A program made the position numbers and the translations under genes. Source: Chloroflexota bacterium (GTDB taxonomy: Bacteria; Chloroflexota; Anaerolineae; Anaerolineales; Anaerolineaceae). Taken from it: DNA of 41,275 bases. The notes below the pieces were generated by a model. It had not been told where the DNA came from. It did no database searches and worked only from the letters and a program-made list of their open reading frames with translations. This document shows positions 35,292 to 41,275 of this stretch, piece by piece (positions within the stretch are counted from its first letter, which is position 1; each line of letters opens with the position of its first letter). Location of the stretch: NCBI GenBank assembly GCA_016838895.1, contig JAEKNU010000037.1:1-41275 (forward strand), given 5' to 3'.

Positions 35292-35375
35292 ATGAAACAG
35301 ACAACTTTTTCCCGCTATTTTAGCTTTTTCTTTTTTTGGGGCTTCGGTCATCCGGACGCCAGTGGCGGCGCTTAA
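35292..35375 (+). CDS. Aromatic-rich leader peptide 1 (attenuator for DAHP synthase)
   Basis: 27 codons with stop TAA. Residues 6-18 carry Phe at 6, 10, 12, 13, 14, 15 and 18, Tyr at 9 and Trp at 16: nine aromatics in 13 positions. The C-terminal part reads GHPDASGGA. It is preceded by a GAGAAA site and a perfect promoter and followed, 35 nt after the stop, by an intrinsic terminator in front of the DAHP synthase gene. This is the layout of ribosome-mediated attenuation, as in trp, phe and aro leaders of other bacteria. Low charged Phe, Trp or Tyr tRNA would stall the ribosome and allow readthrough. The leader of copy 2 encodes 24 of 27 identical residues, evidence that it is translated. Confidence 0.85.
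   Translation: MKQTTFSRYFSFFFFWGFGHPDASGGA
35340..35367 (+). promoter_or_regulatory. Candidate alternative leader hairpins, unit 1
   Basis: Hairpin A pairs 35340-35342 with 35358-35360 and 35343-35347 with 35352-35356. Hairpin B pairs 35357-35360 with 35364-35367. The two share bases and exclude each other. In addition GGCTTCG (35340-35346) can pair, with two G-U pairs, with CGAGGTC (35415-35421) in the 5' arm of the terminator, a possible antiterminator. All of these remain possible in unit 2. They are assigned by eye only. Confidence 0.4.
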
Positions 35376-35409
35376 GTAGTTGGTAAAAAAAGTAAGAGAA
35401 AGAACAACG

Positions 35410-35447
35410 AAGAGCGAGGTCAACGGCCTCGCTCTTTTTATTTTATT
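35410..35447 (+). terminator. Attenuator terminator of DAHP synthase unit 1
   Basis: A 10-bp perfect stem AAGAGCGAGG (35410-35419) with CCTCGCTCTT (35427-35436), followed by TTTTTATTTTATT. It lies between the leader peptide stop and the gene start, so it must be bypassed for expression of the gene. The AGGAG ribosome binding site of the gene follows at 35449-35453. Confidence 0.9.
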
Positions 35448-35461
35448 CAGGAGCGTGCGAA

Positions 35462-36499
35462 ATGATGATTATTATGAAAGTTGAAGCAACAAAAAACCAA
35501 ATCCTGGCCGTGAAGGACAAAATTCATGTACTGGGATTTGAAGCTCACTCAATCGAAGGTGAAGAACGCAGTGTTATCGGTGTGGTAGGTGATAATCCGA
35601 TTATTGCTCAACACCAATTTGCGCATATGTTGGGTGTGGACCGAATCACACCCATTTCGCGTCCGTTTAAATTAGCCTCACGTGAATTTAAAGATGAGGA
35701 TTCTACATTTCCTCTGGACGGGGTACAGATGGGCGGGAAAGGGGTTATCATCATTGCCGGCCCTTGTGCTGTTGAGGATCGCAGTTTACTGCTTGAGAAT
35801 GCAATCGCGGTACAGGAAGCCGGTGCGCACGCCTTACGCGGCGGGGCATTCAAGCCGCGCTCTTCACCCTATGCCTTTCAGGGATTAGGCGAAAAAGGAT
35901 TGGAAATGCTGGCGGAAGTACGTGAAATCACGGGCATGCCGGTGGTCACCGAAGCCATGTCCGCCGATCAGGTGCCATTGATTACCAAATACGCCGACAT
36001 GATCCAGATCGGCGCACGCAATATGCAGAACTTCAATTTACTGAACGCCGTCGGGGAAAGTCAACATCCTGTGCTGCTAAAACGCGGCCTGGCTTCCACT
36101 ATTGAAGACCTGCTCATGGCAGCGGAATATGTGCTCTCGCATGGCAATCGTCGCGTTGTCCTCTGTGAACGCGGCATTCGTACCTTTGAAACCTCAACCC
36201 GTAACACCACCGATATCAATGCCATCCCGGTACTAAAAGCCCAAACCCATTTACCTGTCGTTCTGGACCCCAGCCACAGCACTGGTCATTGGCAGTATGT
36301 CACCGCAATTGCCAGAGCCGCCGTCGCTGCCGGTGCGGATGGATTGATTATTGAAGTGCATCCCAAACCAGATGAAGCCCTCTCGGATGGCGTGCAATCC
36401 TTAAAACCGGAGCGCTTTGCTGAACTGGTGCGCCAGATTCGCGGGATTGCCGAAGCCGTGGATCGTTATGTGCCGCCCAGTAAGACGACATCAAAATAA
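35462..36499 (+). CDS. aroF: 3-deoxy-7-phosphoheptulonate (DAHP) synthase, type I beta, copy 1
   Basis: 345 residues. An N-terminal regulatory ferredoxin-like domain (about 1-68: [10 protein letters not shown] to [15 protein letters not shown]) is fused to the catalytic barrel, the architecture of the Thermotoga maritima enzyme. Catalytic landmarks are IIAGPCAVE with the metal-ligand Cys102, [48 protein letters not shown] and [14 protein letters not shown]. It condenses phosphoenolpyruvate and erythrose-4-phosphate, the first step of aromatic amino acid synthesis. The N-terminal domain is expected to give feedback inhibition by Tyr or Phe. AGGAG lies 8 nt before the ATG. Expression is probably controlled by the upstream aromatic leader and terminator. 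The next copy lies 395 nt downstream. Confidence 0.95.
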   Translation: MMIIMKVEATKNQILAVKDKIHVLGFEAHSIEGEERSVIGVVGDNPIIAQHQFAHMLGVDRITPISRPFKLASREFKDEDSTFPLDGVQMGGKGVIIIAGPCAVEDRSLLLENAIAVQEAGAHALRGGAFKPRSSPYAFQGLGEKGLEMLAEVREITGMPVVTEAMSADQVPLITKYADMIQIGARNMQNFNLLNAVGESQHPVLLKRGLASTIEDLLMAAEYVLSHGNRRVVLCERGIRTFETSTRNTTDINAIPVLKAQTHLPVVLDPSHSTGHWQYVTAIARAAVAAGADGLIIEVHPKPDEALSDGVQSLKPERFAELVRQIRGIAEAVDRYVPPSKTTSK

Positions 36500-36575
36500 G
36501 TGCTGCTATATCGCTTGTCACACGGCTGCCAATGCAACATGCCAGATAGATATAATATTCTTTTTGATCTGCTAT

Positions 36576-36613
36576 CAAACACGCCACTATTAACCCATGG
36601 CGTGTTTGCTTTT
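36576..36613 (+). terminator. Terminator downstream of DAHP synthase 1
   Basis: An 11-bp perfect stem CAAACACGCCA (36576-36586) with TGGCGTGTTTG (36598-36608) is followed by CTTTTCC. The same arms occur after copy 2 as part of the duplication. The remainder of 36500-36894 holds only the unit 2 control region. Confidence 0.72.
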
Positions 36614-36666
36614 CCGTAAATGTGTTGCAACTGTACATTTACTTCGTTTCCATTTTCTCATATCTA

Positions 36667-36695
36667 TTGACAATTCTCCAATGACAGGCTACGAT
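36667..36695 (+). promoter_or_regulatory. Sigma-70-type promoter of DAHP synthase unit 2
   Basis: -35 TTGACA (36667-36672), 17-bp spacer, -10 TACGAT (36690-36695). The -10 differs from unit 1 by C-G change at its fourth base (TACTAT there), so this promoter may be slightly weaker. Confidence 0.78.
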
Positions 36696-36725
36696 AAACA
36701 GAACATTGATTAATCTGAGAAATAT

Positions 36726-36809
36726 ATGAAACAGACAACTTTTTCCCGCTATTTTAGCTTTTTCTATTATTTTGGCTTCGGTCATCCGGATGCCAGTGGC
36801 GGCGCTTAA
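36726..36809 (+). CDS. Aromatic-rich leader peptide 2 (attenuator for DAHP synthase)
   Basis: 27 codons with stop TAA. Aromatics are Phe at 6, 10, 12, 13, 16 and 18 and Tyr at 9, 14 and 15; there is no Trp. Compared with leader 1 only residues 14-16 differ (YYF instead of FFW). The codons TAT TAT TTT replace TTT TTT TGG. The frame, length and the C-terminal GHPDASGGA are conserved, and one change there (GAT for GAC) is synonymous. These are signs of selection on the peptide. The downstream terminator precedes DAHP synthase 2. I infer that this leader senses Tyr and Phe rather than Trp. Confidence 0.85.
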   Translation: MKQTTFSRYFSFFYYFGFGHPDASGGA

Positions 36810-36842
36810 GTAGTTGGGAAAAAGGGTAGGTAAAGAACAACA

Positions 36843-36880
36843 AAGAGCGAGGTCGCTGACCTCGTTCTTTTTATTTTATG
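36843..36880 (+). terminator. Attenuator terminator of DAHP synthase unit 2
   Basis: A 12-bp stem AAGAGCGAGGTC (36843-36854) with GACCTCGTTCTT (36858-36869), one G-U pair and a GCT loop, followed by TTTTTATTTTAT. It is longer and tighter than the copy 1 hairpin. The gene's ribosome binding site (TGGAGAG) follows at about 36882-36888. Confidence 0.9.
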
Positions 36881-36894
36881 CTGGAGAGTGCGAA

Positions 36895-37932
36895 ATGATG
36901 ATTATCATGAAAGTTGAAGCAACTGATAAACAAGTTGAAGCCGTGGTCGAAAAAGTACATGCGCTGGGATTTGAAACCCACACTTCTCAAGGTGAAGAGC
37001 GCAGCATTATTGGTGTGGTAGGTAACAACCCGATTACTGCTCAACACCAATTTGTGCGCATGCTGGGTGTGGACAGAATTGTTCCTATTTCGCGCCCTTA
37101 CAAATTAGCCTCGCGTGAATTTATCAAGGAGGATTCCACTTTTCCGATTGATGGCGTAGAGATAGGCGGGAAAGGTATTCTGATCATTGCCGGTCCCTGC
37201 GCCGTAGAAGACCGCTCTTTACTGCTCGAAAACGCTCTGGCTGTACAAGAAGCCGGCGCCCACGCACTACGCGGTGGGGCATTCAAGCCGCGCTCCTCAC
37301 CCTATGCCTTTCAGGGATTAGGCGAAAAAGGATTGGAAATGCTGGCGGAAGTACGTGAAATCACGGGCATGCCGGTGGTCACCGAAGCCATGTCCGCCGA
37401 TCAGGTGCCATTGATTACCAAATACGCCGACATGATCCAGATCGGCGCACGCAATATGCAGAACTTCAATTTACTGAACGCCGTCGGGGAAAGTCAACAT
37501 CCTGTGCTGCTAAAACGCGGCCTGGCTTCCACTATTGAAGACCTGCTCATGGCAGCGGAATATGTGCTCTCGCATGGCAATCGTCGCGTTGTCCTCTGTG
37601 AACGCGGCATTCGTACCTTTGAAACCTCAACCCGTAACACCACCGATATCAATGCCATCCCCGTACTAAAAGCACAAACCCATTTGCCCGTCGTGCTGGA
37701 CCCCAGCCACAGTACCGGTCATTGGCAGTATGTCACCGCAATTGCCAGAGCCGCCATTGCTGCTGGTGCGGATGGATTGATTATTGAAGTGCATCCCAAA
37801 CCTGATGAAGCCCTCTCGGATGGCGTGCAATCCTTAAAACCGGAGCGCTTCGCTGAACTGGTGCGCCAGATTCGCGGCATCGCTGAAGCTGTGGATCGTT
37901 ATGTGCCGCCCAGTAAAGTGACAAAAAAATAA
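36895..37932 (+). CDS. aroF: 3-deoxy-7-phosphoheptulonate (DAHP) synthase, type I beta, copy 2
   Basis: 345 residues from the ATG at 36895, by alignment with copy 1 and because GGAG lies just upstream; the frame extends to 36814 but that would run through the terminator. Domain layout and catalytic motifs are as in copy 1. Differences concentrate in the N-terminal regulatory domain (for example [20 protein letters not shown] instead of [20 protein letters not shown], and [10 protein letters not shown]), while the barrel is almost identical. The isozymes may therefore differ in feedback inhibitor but not in catalysis. A terminator follows at 37988-38030. Confidence 0.95.
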   Translation: MMIIMKVEATDKQVEAVVEKVHALGFETHTSQGEERSIIGVVGNNPITAQHQFVRMLGVDRIVPISRPYKLASREFIKEDSTFPIDGVEIGGKGILIIAGPCAVEDRSLLLENALAVQEAGAHALRGGAFKPRSSPYAFQGLGEKGLEMLAEVREITGMPVVTEAMSADQVPLITKYADMIQIGARNMQNFNLLNAVGESQHPVLLKRGLASTIEDLLMAAEYVLSHGNRRVVLCERGIRTFETSTRNTTDINAIPVLKAQTHLPVVLDPSHSTGHWQYVTAIARAAIAAGADGLIIEVHPKPDEALSDGVQSLKPERFAELVRQIRGIAEAVDRYVPPSKVTKK

Positions 37933-37987
37933 ACTCTACCGCATAGTTTGTCAATCCAGATGCCAACAACAATACTATTGATCTTTT

Positions 37988-38030
37988 GCAAACACGCCAT
38001 ACACCAAGTGCATGGCGTGTTTGCCTTTTC
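37988..38030 (+). terminator. Terminator downstream of DAHP synthase 2
   Basis: A perfect 13-bp stem GCAAACACGCCAT (37988-38000) with ATGGCGTGTTTGC (38012-38024) followed by CTTTTC. It resembles the hairpin after copy 1. Confidence 0.78.
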
Positions 38031-38116
38031 ATAAACCGGATCATTTTTCTGACTGCTCTTATGCTAGAATATTAACAGCGTACCTTTTCTTTTCTGCATA
38101 CAGGAGTGGTGGCAAT

Positions 38117-39070
38117 ATGAAGAAATTTACTCATGCTTGGATTGCGTTCAAAGCCATTGAACGCCTCAAAAATGCAGCCCTCAATGATACCAATCGCAAT
38201 TATGCTGATTTCCTGATCAATTGGTTCGAGAACCACAAAGACGGCGTCATCCGCGGCGCCTGGTACCCCGATACGGTGATTGTGGATAACAGCTGCAGCC
38301 ACATCATGAAATACAAGCCCGATACCAACGCCCCGGTCAGGGAATTTGGCAAATTACCCAGACCATCCCTGCTCTACCAGCATTTCAAAGATGATCCCAG
38401 ACAAGATATGGGGTTCAGCATTGACCCGAAATACAACTTACCGGAACGCTGCGAAGCCTTCTCCCATTCCATTATTGACAACTTCAAAATCCAGAATCGC
38501 GAAGAAAAAGGGTCTGCGCTGTCCCCCACGGATCACCATATTGCCCTGCTGATCTTCATGCTTAGCCATTACATCGCCGATGCGCATATGCCGCTGCACT
38601 GTGATGACCGTCCTGGCACACTGAACAAATTCAATTTACATGCCGCTATCGAAAAAAAGTGGGATGTGGAAGTGGTGAAATACTACGCCATTGACCGCCC
38701 CAATCAGCGCTTTCTCTATGACCCGGCGGGCTTCCCGCTGCTTGTGAGTGATGCAACTTACCCGCAATCCATTCTGAAAAGCGTCGACGACGAATTAGCG
38801 CAGCGCCATTTTCAGGTCGGGTACGGCGCTGGAAACGACAATGTGCTGGAATACATGCACAGCATCTCGCGCTATACCTACTTGCTGTCCTACGCGTACC
38901 TACCGGAGGGGTTTACCCTCAATCAGCTCGACCATAACACCCTGCAAGTACCGCAAGGCATGCCCTTCCGTGAGATGAGTCTGATCTCCCTGGCCGACGC
39001 CGTGGACGCCGTTGCGCGTATCTGGCTGCATGATGTGCGCCGGTTCATCAGATGGGAACGGGAGAATTAA
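38117..39070 (+). CDS. Zinc-dependent phospholipase C / S1-P1 nuclease-fold protein
   Basis: 317 residues from the ATG at 38117, with AGGAG 10 nt upstream. The frame extends to 38012 but would cross the terminator. The N-terminus KKFTHAWIAFKAIERL and LSHYIADAHMPLHCDD (His-x3-Asp-x-His-x3-His pattern of the zinc cluster) match the phospholipase C/P1 nuclease fold. Further zinc-site candidates are HIMKY and HSIIDNF. No signal peptide is visible, unlike secreted members, so location and substrate (phospholipid or nucleic acid) are unclear. A broken second copy of its last 37 codons lies at 40701-40878. It is transcribed alone downstream of DAHP synthase 2. Confidence 0.75.
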   Translation: MKKFTHAWIAFKAIERLKNAALNDTNRNYADFLINWFENHKDGVIRGAWYPDTVIVDNSCSHIMKYKPDTNAPVREFGKLPRPSLLYQHFKDDPRQDMGFSIDPKYNLPERCEAFSHSIIDNFKIQNREEKGSALSPTDHHIALLIFMLSHYIADAHMPLHCDDRPGTLNKFNLHAAIEKKWDVEVVKYYAIDRPNQRFLYDPAGFPLLVSDATYPQSILKSVDDELAQRHFQVGYGAGNDNVLEYMHSISRYTYLLSYAYLPEGFTLNQLDHNTLQVPQGMPFREMSLISLADAVDAVARIWLHDVRRFIRWEREN

Positions 39071-39072
39071 AA

Positions 39073-39106
39073 GCAAAAGGCGGGGGATGAAATCCGCCTT
39101 ATTTGC
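39073..39106 (+). terminator. Possible terminator after the phospholipase-like gene
   Basis: AAGGCGG (39077-39083) pairs with CCGCCTT (39094-39100), extended by GCAA/TTGC across a 2-nt bulge. It starts right after the stop codon. There is no clear U tract, so it may only be a 3'-end hairpin. Confidence 0.4.
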
Positions 39107-39159
39107 CAATCAAATAGGGTTTCATTTTCTCTTTATGCTCTTCAGACAAACAATTCAGA

Positions 39160-40203
39160 CTATGGTCCAGGTGCCTGGCACATTGCCTGCTTTACCGTAC
39201 AGCAACCAACATAATATGTAGAAGGCATAACATAACGCTCATCATCAAATTTGAGGCCTGATTTTGATAGCAGTGTATTTTCATAGCCGACGATCCAGCG
39301 ATATTTCATCCATTCACAAATTTCCAGATTTTCTGACGAGGGCAAATCAAAATAATATTGATTCTCGCTGTTTTCAACTCGCGTGGCACTTTCAAACCCG
39401 TCTACATCAAGGGAATCTGACCAATACATGACAATCGGAGGATTGGTTACAGCTCGATTCTCCCCCAAATTGATGCTGATTTGGATTCTTTTCGTCCCTA
39501 GTCTATTCGTTGTTGTTGTACTTCCATCCGGCAAAATGGTCAATGTTTCTCCCGGAACGATGTCAACCAAAGAAGCAGTACCGCACCCACGTTGATATCG
39601 ATCAACATACTTCAGGGCCAATTCTTCAGATTCAAACTGGTACAAACCGAGATCATCAAAAAAAGCCTGCGCACCGGTATAAGACTCGTCAAACATTAAT
39701 GATTGACTCATAAAAAACCTGATGGATGTTGTGGTAGTCGGAATCGCATATATCCCCCAAGCTGTGGTCCATTGATCCTGAACAATACCAACGCCGCCCA
39801 TATTTTGCCCCTGTAAATATTCATCAATGTGGTTATTTTCATTTTTCATGTATCCATATAAACTGGGTAAATCCGTTATACTGCCGTCCTGGTGCACGTA
39901 ATCTGCTGCCATACAGCCAATTAAGAGCGCATATTGTCCTTGCTCCCTGTTAATCTGAACATCCTGAAACAACGTAGCTCCATTCCGTATTGAAAAACAC
40001 AGGCTATCGCCTTGTTCATTATCAATCAATACCCCTTCATCATAACTTGTCCAATGGTCCAAATCCTGTTCTGCATCAGGATTTAACAATTGATTATCCG
40101 GCCAATCGATCTCACTGGTATTATTACAAGCAGAAAGTGTGACCATAACGATGATGGATGACAGGCTCAGAATTAAACTTGAAATTATCCTAATTGATTT
40201 CAT
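39160..40203 (-). CDS. Hypothetical lipoprotein with N-terminal carbohydrate-binding-like domain
   Basis: 347 residues from the ATG at 40203, which has GGGAGG 7 nt upstream; the frame begins five codons earlier. The signal peptide ends in lipobox LSAC, followed by NNTSEIDWPDNQ. The first half, LLNPDAEQDLDHWTSYDEG through TSIRFFMSQSL and QAFFDDLGLYQ, has the look of a beta-sandwich domain like those binding carbohydrate in discoidin/CBM-type proteins. The C-terminal half is not recognised. It ends in a Cys-containing tail GCCTVKQAMC. The protein should be anchored on the cell surface. Function is unknown. It is convergent with the phospholipase-like gene. Confidence 0.7.
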   Translation of the reverse strand: MKSIRIISSLILSLSSIIVMVTLSACNNTSEIDWPDNQLLNPDAEQDLDHWTSYDEGVLIDNEQGDSLCFSIRNGATLFQDVQINREQGQYALLIGCMAADYVHQDGSITDLPSLYGYMKNENNHIDEYLQGQNMGGVGIVQDQWTTAWGIYAIPTTTTSIRFFMSQSLMFDESYTGAQAFFDDLGLYQFESEELALKYVDRYQRGCGTASLVDIVPGETLTILPDGSTTTTNRLGTKRIQISINLGENRAVTNPPIVMYWSDSLDVDGFESATRVENSENQYYFDLPSSENLEICEWMKYRWIVGYENTLLSKSGLKFDDERYVMPSTYYVGCCTVKQAMCQAPGP

Positions 40204-40700
40204 ACGCGTACCTCCCATTGATTCTTCTCAAATCCTGGTTTTGTGATCAATAAGCAAAATAAGGGTTAAAGCGACATCGCATCCATGGGATATTATTGGT
40301 ATGAGAATATTTTTTTCTCTTTTTTTGTGTCATCAGCGTATTTTGTACTTATTGTGAAACCCAATATTTGCGTACTGATACCATCGAACTTTTAGTACTA
40401 CATATATTTTCGATAAATAGCAACAAAACAATTATTCCAAAATAATTGATTATTTCATCGAAATTACCATATCCGGTAGATATATCTCGACCTGTTTTAC
40501 CAATAAAGGCATTTCCCCATACAACTATTGAATTATTACAGTTAATTCGAATCTGGAAAATGATTGCAAGCAGGTAATCCTTGCCAGCATAAATATACTA
40601 AAATAAATTATTGCTACTCTATTATACAAATCTGCTAATATAAAATCAAATAACGCCAGAATTAGTATCAGAAATGAATACCCAATAGCTATCTGACCAC
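40204..40700. other. 497-nt intergenic region, nothing recognised
   Basis: A+T-rich sequence without an open frame, repeat or hairpin that I could support. It contains the promoter of the lipoprotein gene and, at its right end, the junction with the phospholipase gene remnant. Confidence 0.5.
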
Positions 40701-40878
40701 ATGGCCTTCCGCGAGATGAACCTCGTTTCCCTGGCCGACGCCGTGGATGCGGTGCTCCCCTCTGCTTCGCTTCGGGAGTACTGCGCAGTTTCACTGAAAG
40801 TAAGGTATGAACTGCTTGCAAGCCCGTGTCTGGCTGCACGATGTACGCCGATTTATCAGATGGGAACAGGAGAACTGA
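40701..40878 (+). pseudogene. 3'-terminal fragment of a zinc-phospholipase-like gene, interrupted
   Basis: The sequence aligns with the last 37 codons of the intact gene (38960-39070). AFREMNLVSLADAVDAV matches PFREMSLISLADAVDAV, and after a 70-nt insertion and frame change RVWLHDVRRFIRWEQEN matches RIWLHDVRRFIRWEREN, ending at a matching stop. The upstream 5' part is absent. It is therefore a remnant of a second copy, deleted on one side and broken by an insertion. Confidence 0.82.
40755..40824. repeat. 70-nt insertion with internal inverted repeats
   Basis: It replaces 3 nt of the phospholipase fragment by comparison with the intact copy. It contains CTCCC/GGGAG around a short loop, the palindrome CTGCGCAG and an imperfect GCAGTTTCA/TGAACTGC pair. 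It looks like a small palindromic mobile element, but only one copy was seen in the window. Confidence 0.4.
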
Positions 40879-40897
40879 GAGGAAATAAAGCCTGTAA

Positions 40898-41082
40898 ATC
40901 ATGGCTCACAAATCGCCCCGACCCTGGCGCATAGTAGCGAGCGCGCAGGTACAGCAGACCGGTTTGGGTGTCGTATTTCTAGTCATTGTAGCCGAAGTTG
41001 GCCGTACTTTCCCTGTAATTTCCCAGCTCTTTGCCAAGCGGAGTTATGCAGTGAGCCAGCAACAAGGCCATATCGCTTTATA
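40898..41082 (-). pseudogene. Decayed RHS/YD-repeat protein fragment
   Basis: On the minus strand, the frame reads ITPLGKELGNYRESTANFGYND, then a TAG stop (40979-40981), then KYDTQTGLLYLRARYYAPG and SGRFVSHD. This is the conserved RHS-repeat core end (compare ETGLYYLRARYYDPxTGRF). The in-frame stop and the absence of any longer frame on either side show a gene remnant. It abuts the phospholipase remnant, so the right edge of the window is a patch of broken genes. RHS loci often recombine, which could explain the shuffling. Confidence 0.8.
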
Positions 41083-41275
41083 AATCGTGGCTTGCTCCGG
41101 GCTGTAATCTTCTATTAAATCCCACAGATCCGCCAATCAGTTCAGATAAGCGTTTTTCTTCAGGATAAATTTACAAGAAAGATCGTGGATTTTTAAAGTC
41201 AACGAAAGAACAGGTATGAGTCGTTAATCAAGCCATAATGTGGGCAAACAAATTATGATAAAATATCCAAAAAAG
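41083..41275. other. Right-edge segment without a recognised gene
   Basis: Short open stretches occur, for example a minus-strand frame around 41040-41140 reading DLWDLIEDYSPEQATIYKAI, but none can be matched to a family. It may be part of the same decayed region. Confidence 0.4.

Larger units (their letters stand above)
35217..38030 (+). repeat. Tandem duplication of a DAHP synthase unit with its leader
   Basis: Two copies of one unit lie head to tail. Each has promoter, aromatic leader, terminator, gene and a downstream hairpin. The offset is 1434 nt at the promoter and leader, 1433 nt at the gene start, and 1412-1413 nt at the downstream hairpin. Copy 1 is about 35217-36612, copy 2 about 36651-38030. 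Sequence 35864-36228 equals 37297-37661 at all 365 positions, while the flanking coding sequence has diverged. Confidence 0.92.

Noticed and set aside
35292..35447. T-box riboswitch as the explanation for the DAHP synthase leader
   Set aside because: The leader is too short and lacks a recognisable T-box sequence or specifier stem; a translated aromatic peptide explains the region better.
36814..36894. Longer N-terminal extension of DAHP synthase 2
   Set aside because: It runs through the attenuator terminator, lacks homology to copy 1 and has no ribosome binding site. The ATG at 36895 matches copy 1 and has GGAG upstream.
38012..38116. Extended start of the phospholipase-like gene
   Set aside because: The extension begins inside the terminator stem of DAHP synthase 2. 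The ATG at 38117 has a good AGGAG.
40525..40902. Minus-strand frame of 125 codons at the right end
   Set aside because: It is antisense to the phospholipase remnant and has no recognisable domain.
40901..41083. Plus-strand frame of 60 codons
   Set aside because: It is the complement of the RHS remnant, whose minus-strand reading is clearly the meaningful one.
1..41275. CRISPR array, tRNA or rRNA genes
   Set aside because: No regularly spaced repeats and no cloverleaf or rRNA-like sequence were recognised by eye on either strand.

Overview
The window looks like chromosomal DNA from a fermentative, low-to-moderate G+C bacterium, most likely Chloroflexota (Anaerolineae-like). This placement is an inference from gene content: Ala/Glu/Pro-rich lipoprotein linkers, a REC-PAS-PAS-GAF-HD-GYP protein, GH130 mannan phosphorolysis genes, a sugar ABC transporter without its own ATPase, and oxygen-sensitive Fe-S oxidoreductases. 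No rRNA, tRNA, CRISPR array or intact insertion sequence was seen.

Layout. (1) 1-2956: a truncated LysR-type regulator at the left edge, divergent from a small DUF2798 membrane protein, an amidohydrolase-like protein with altered metal ligands, and a neutral-ceramidase-like protein. (2) 3110-10742, all minus: an esterase, then a peptide-type ABC operon read as MBL-fold hydrolase, lipoprotein binding protein, DppB, DppC, DppD, DppF. (3) 11133-13364: an orphan molybdopterin large subunit of the xanthine dehydrogenase family, divergent from the MBL gene. (4) 13768-17184: a hypothetical protein and a large c-di-GMP phosphodiesterase-like sensor. (5) 17327-23001, minus: a catabolic operon of FGGY kinase, sugar isomerase/epimerase, zinc alcohol dehydrogenase, DeoC-type aldolase and an OYE/dienoyl-CoA-reductase-type flavoprotein, with a LacI-family operator in front and a divergent aldo/keto reductase carrying ferredoxin motifs. 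(6) 24800-33815, minus: a beta-mannoside operon (lacI, GH130_2, sugar ABC transporter, GH5, GH130_1, cellobiose/mannobiose 2-epimerase), flanked by a CE7 acetyl esterase (34129-35100). (7) 35217-38030: a tandem duplication of a DAHP synthase gene with its whole control region. (8) 38117-41275: a zinc phospholipase/S1-P1-nuclease-like protein, an unknown lipoprotein, then gene remnants: a broken 3' fragment of the phospholipase gene and a decayed RHS-repeat fragment.

The most striking element is the DAHP synthase pair. Each gene is preceded by a consensus promoter, a 27-residue leader peptide packed with aromatic codons, and an intrinsic terminator just upstream of the structural gene. That is the architecture of ribosome-mediated attenuation. 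The two leaders are almost identical except at the core codons, FFFFW in the first and FFYYF in the second, so the isozymes may be tuned to different aromatic amino acids. A 365-nt tract of perfect identity inside otherwise diverged coding sequence points to gene conversion.

The mannoside operon gives a coherent cytoplasmic pathway: import of beta-mannosides, trimming by GH5 and deacetylation by CE7, phosphorolysis by GH130_2, epimerisation of mannobiose to mannosylglucose, and phosphorolysis by GH130_1. Several intercistronic gaps in the minus-strand operons hold strong hairpins without U tracts, which may set protein ratios through mRNA processing.
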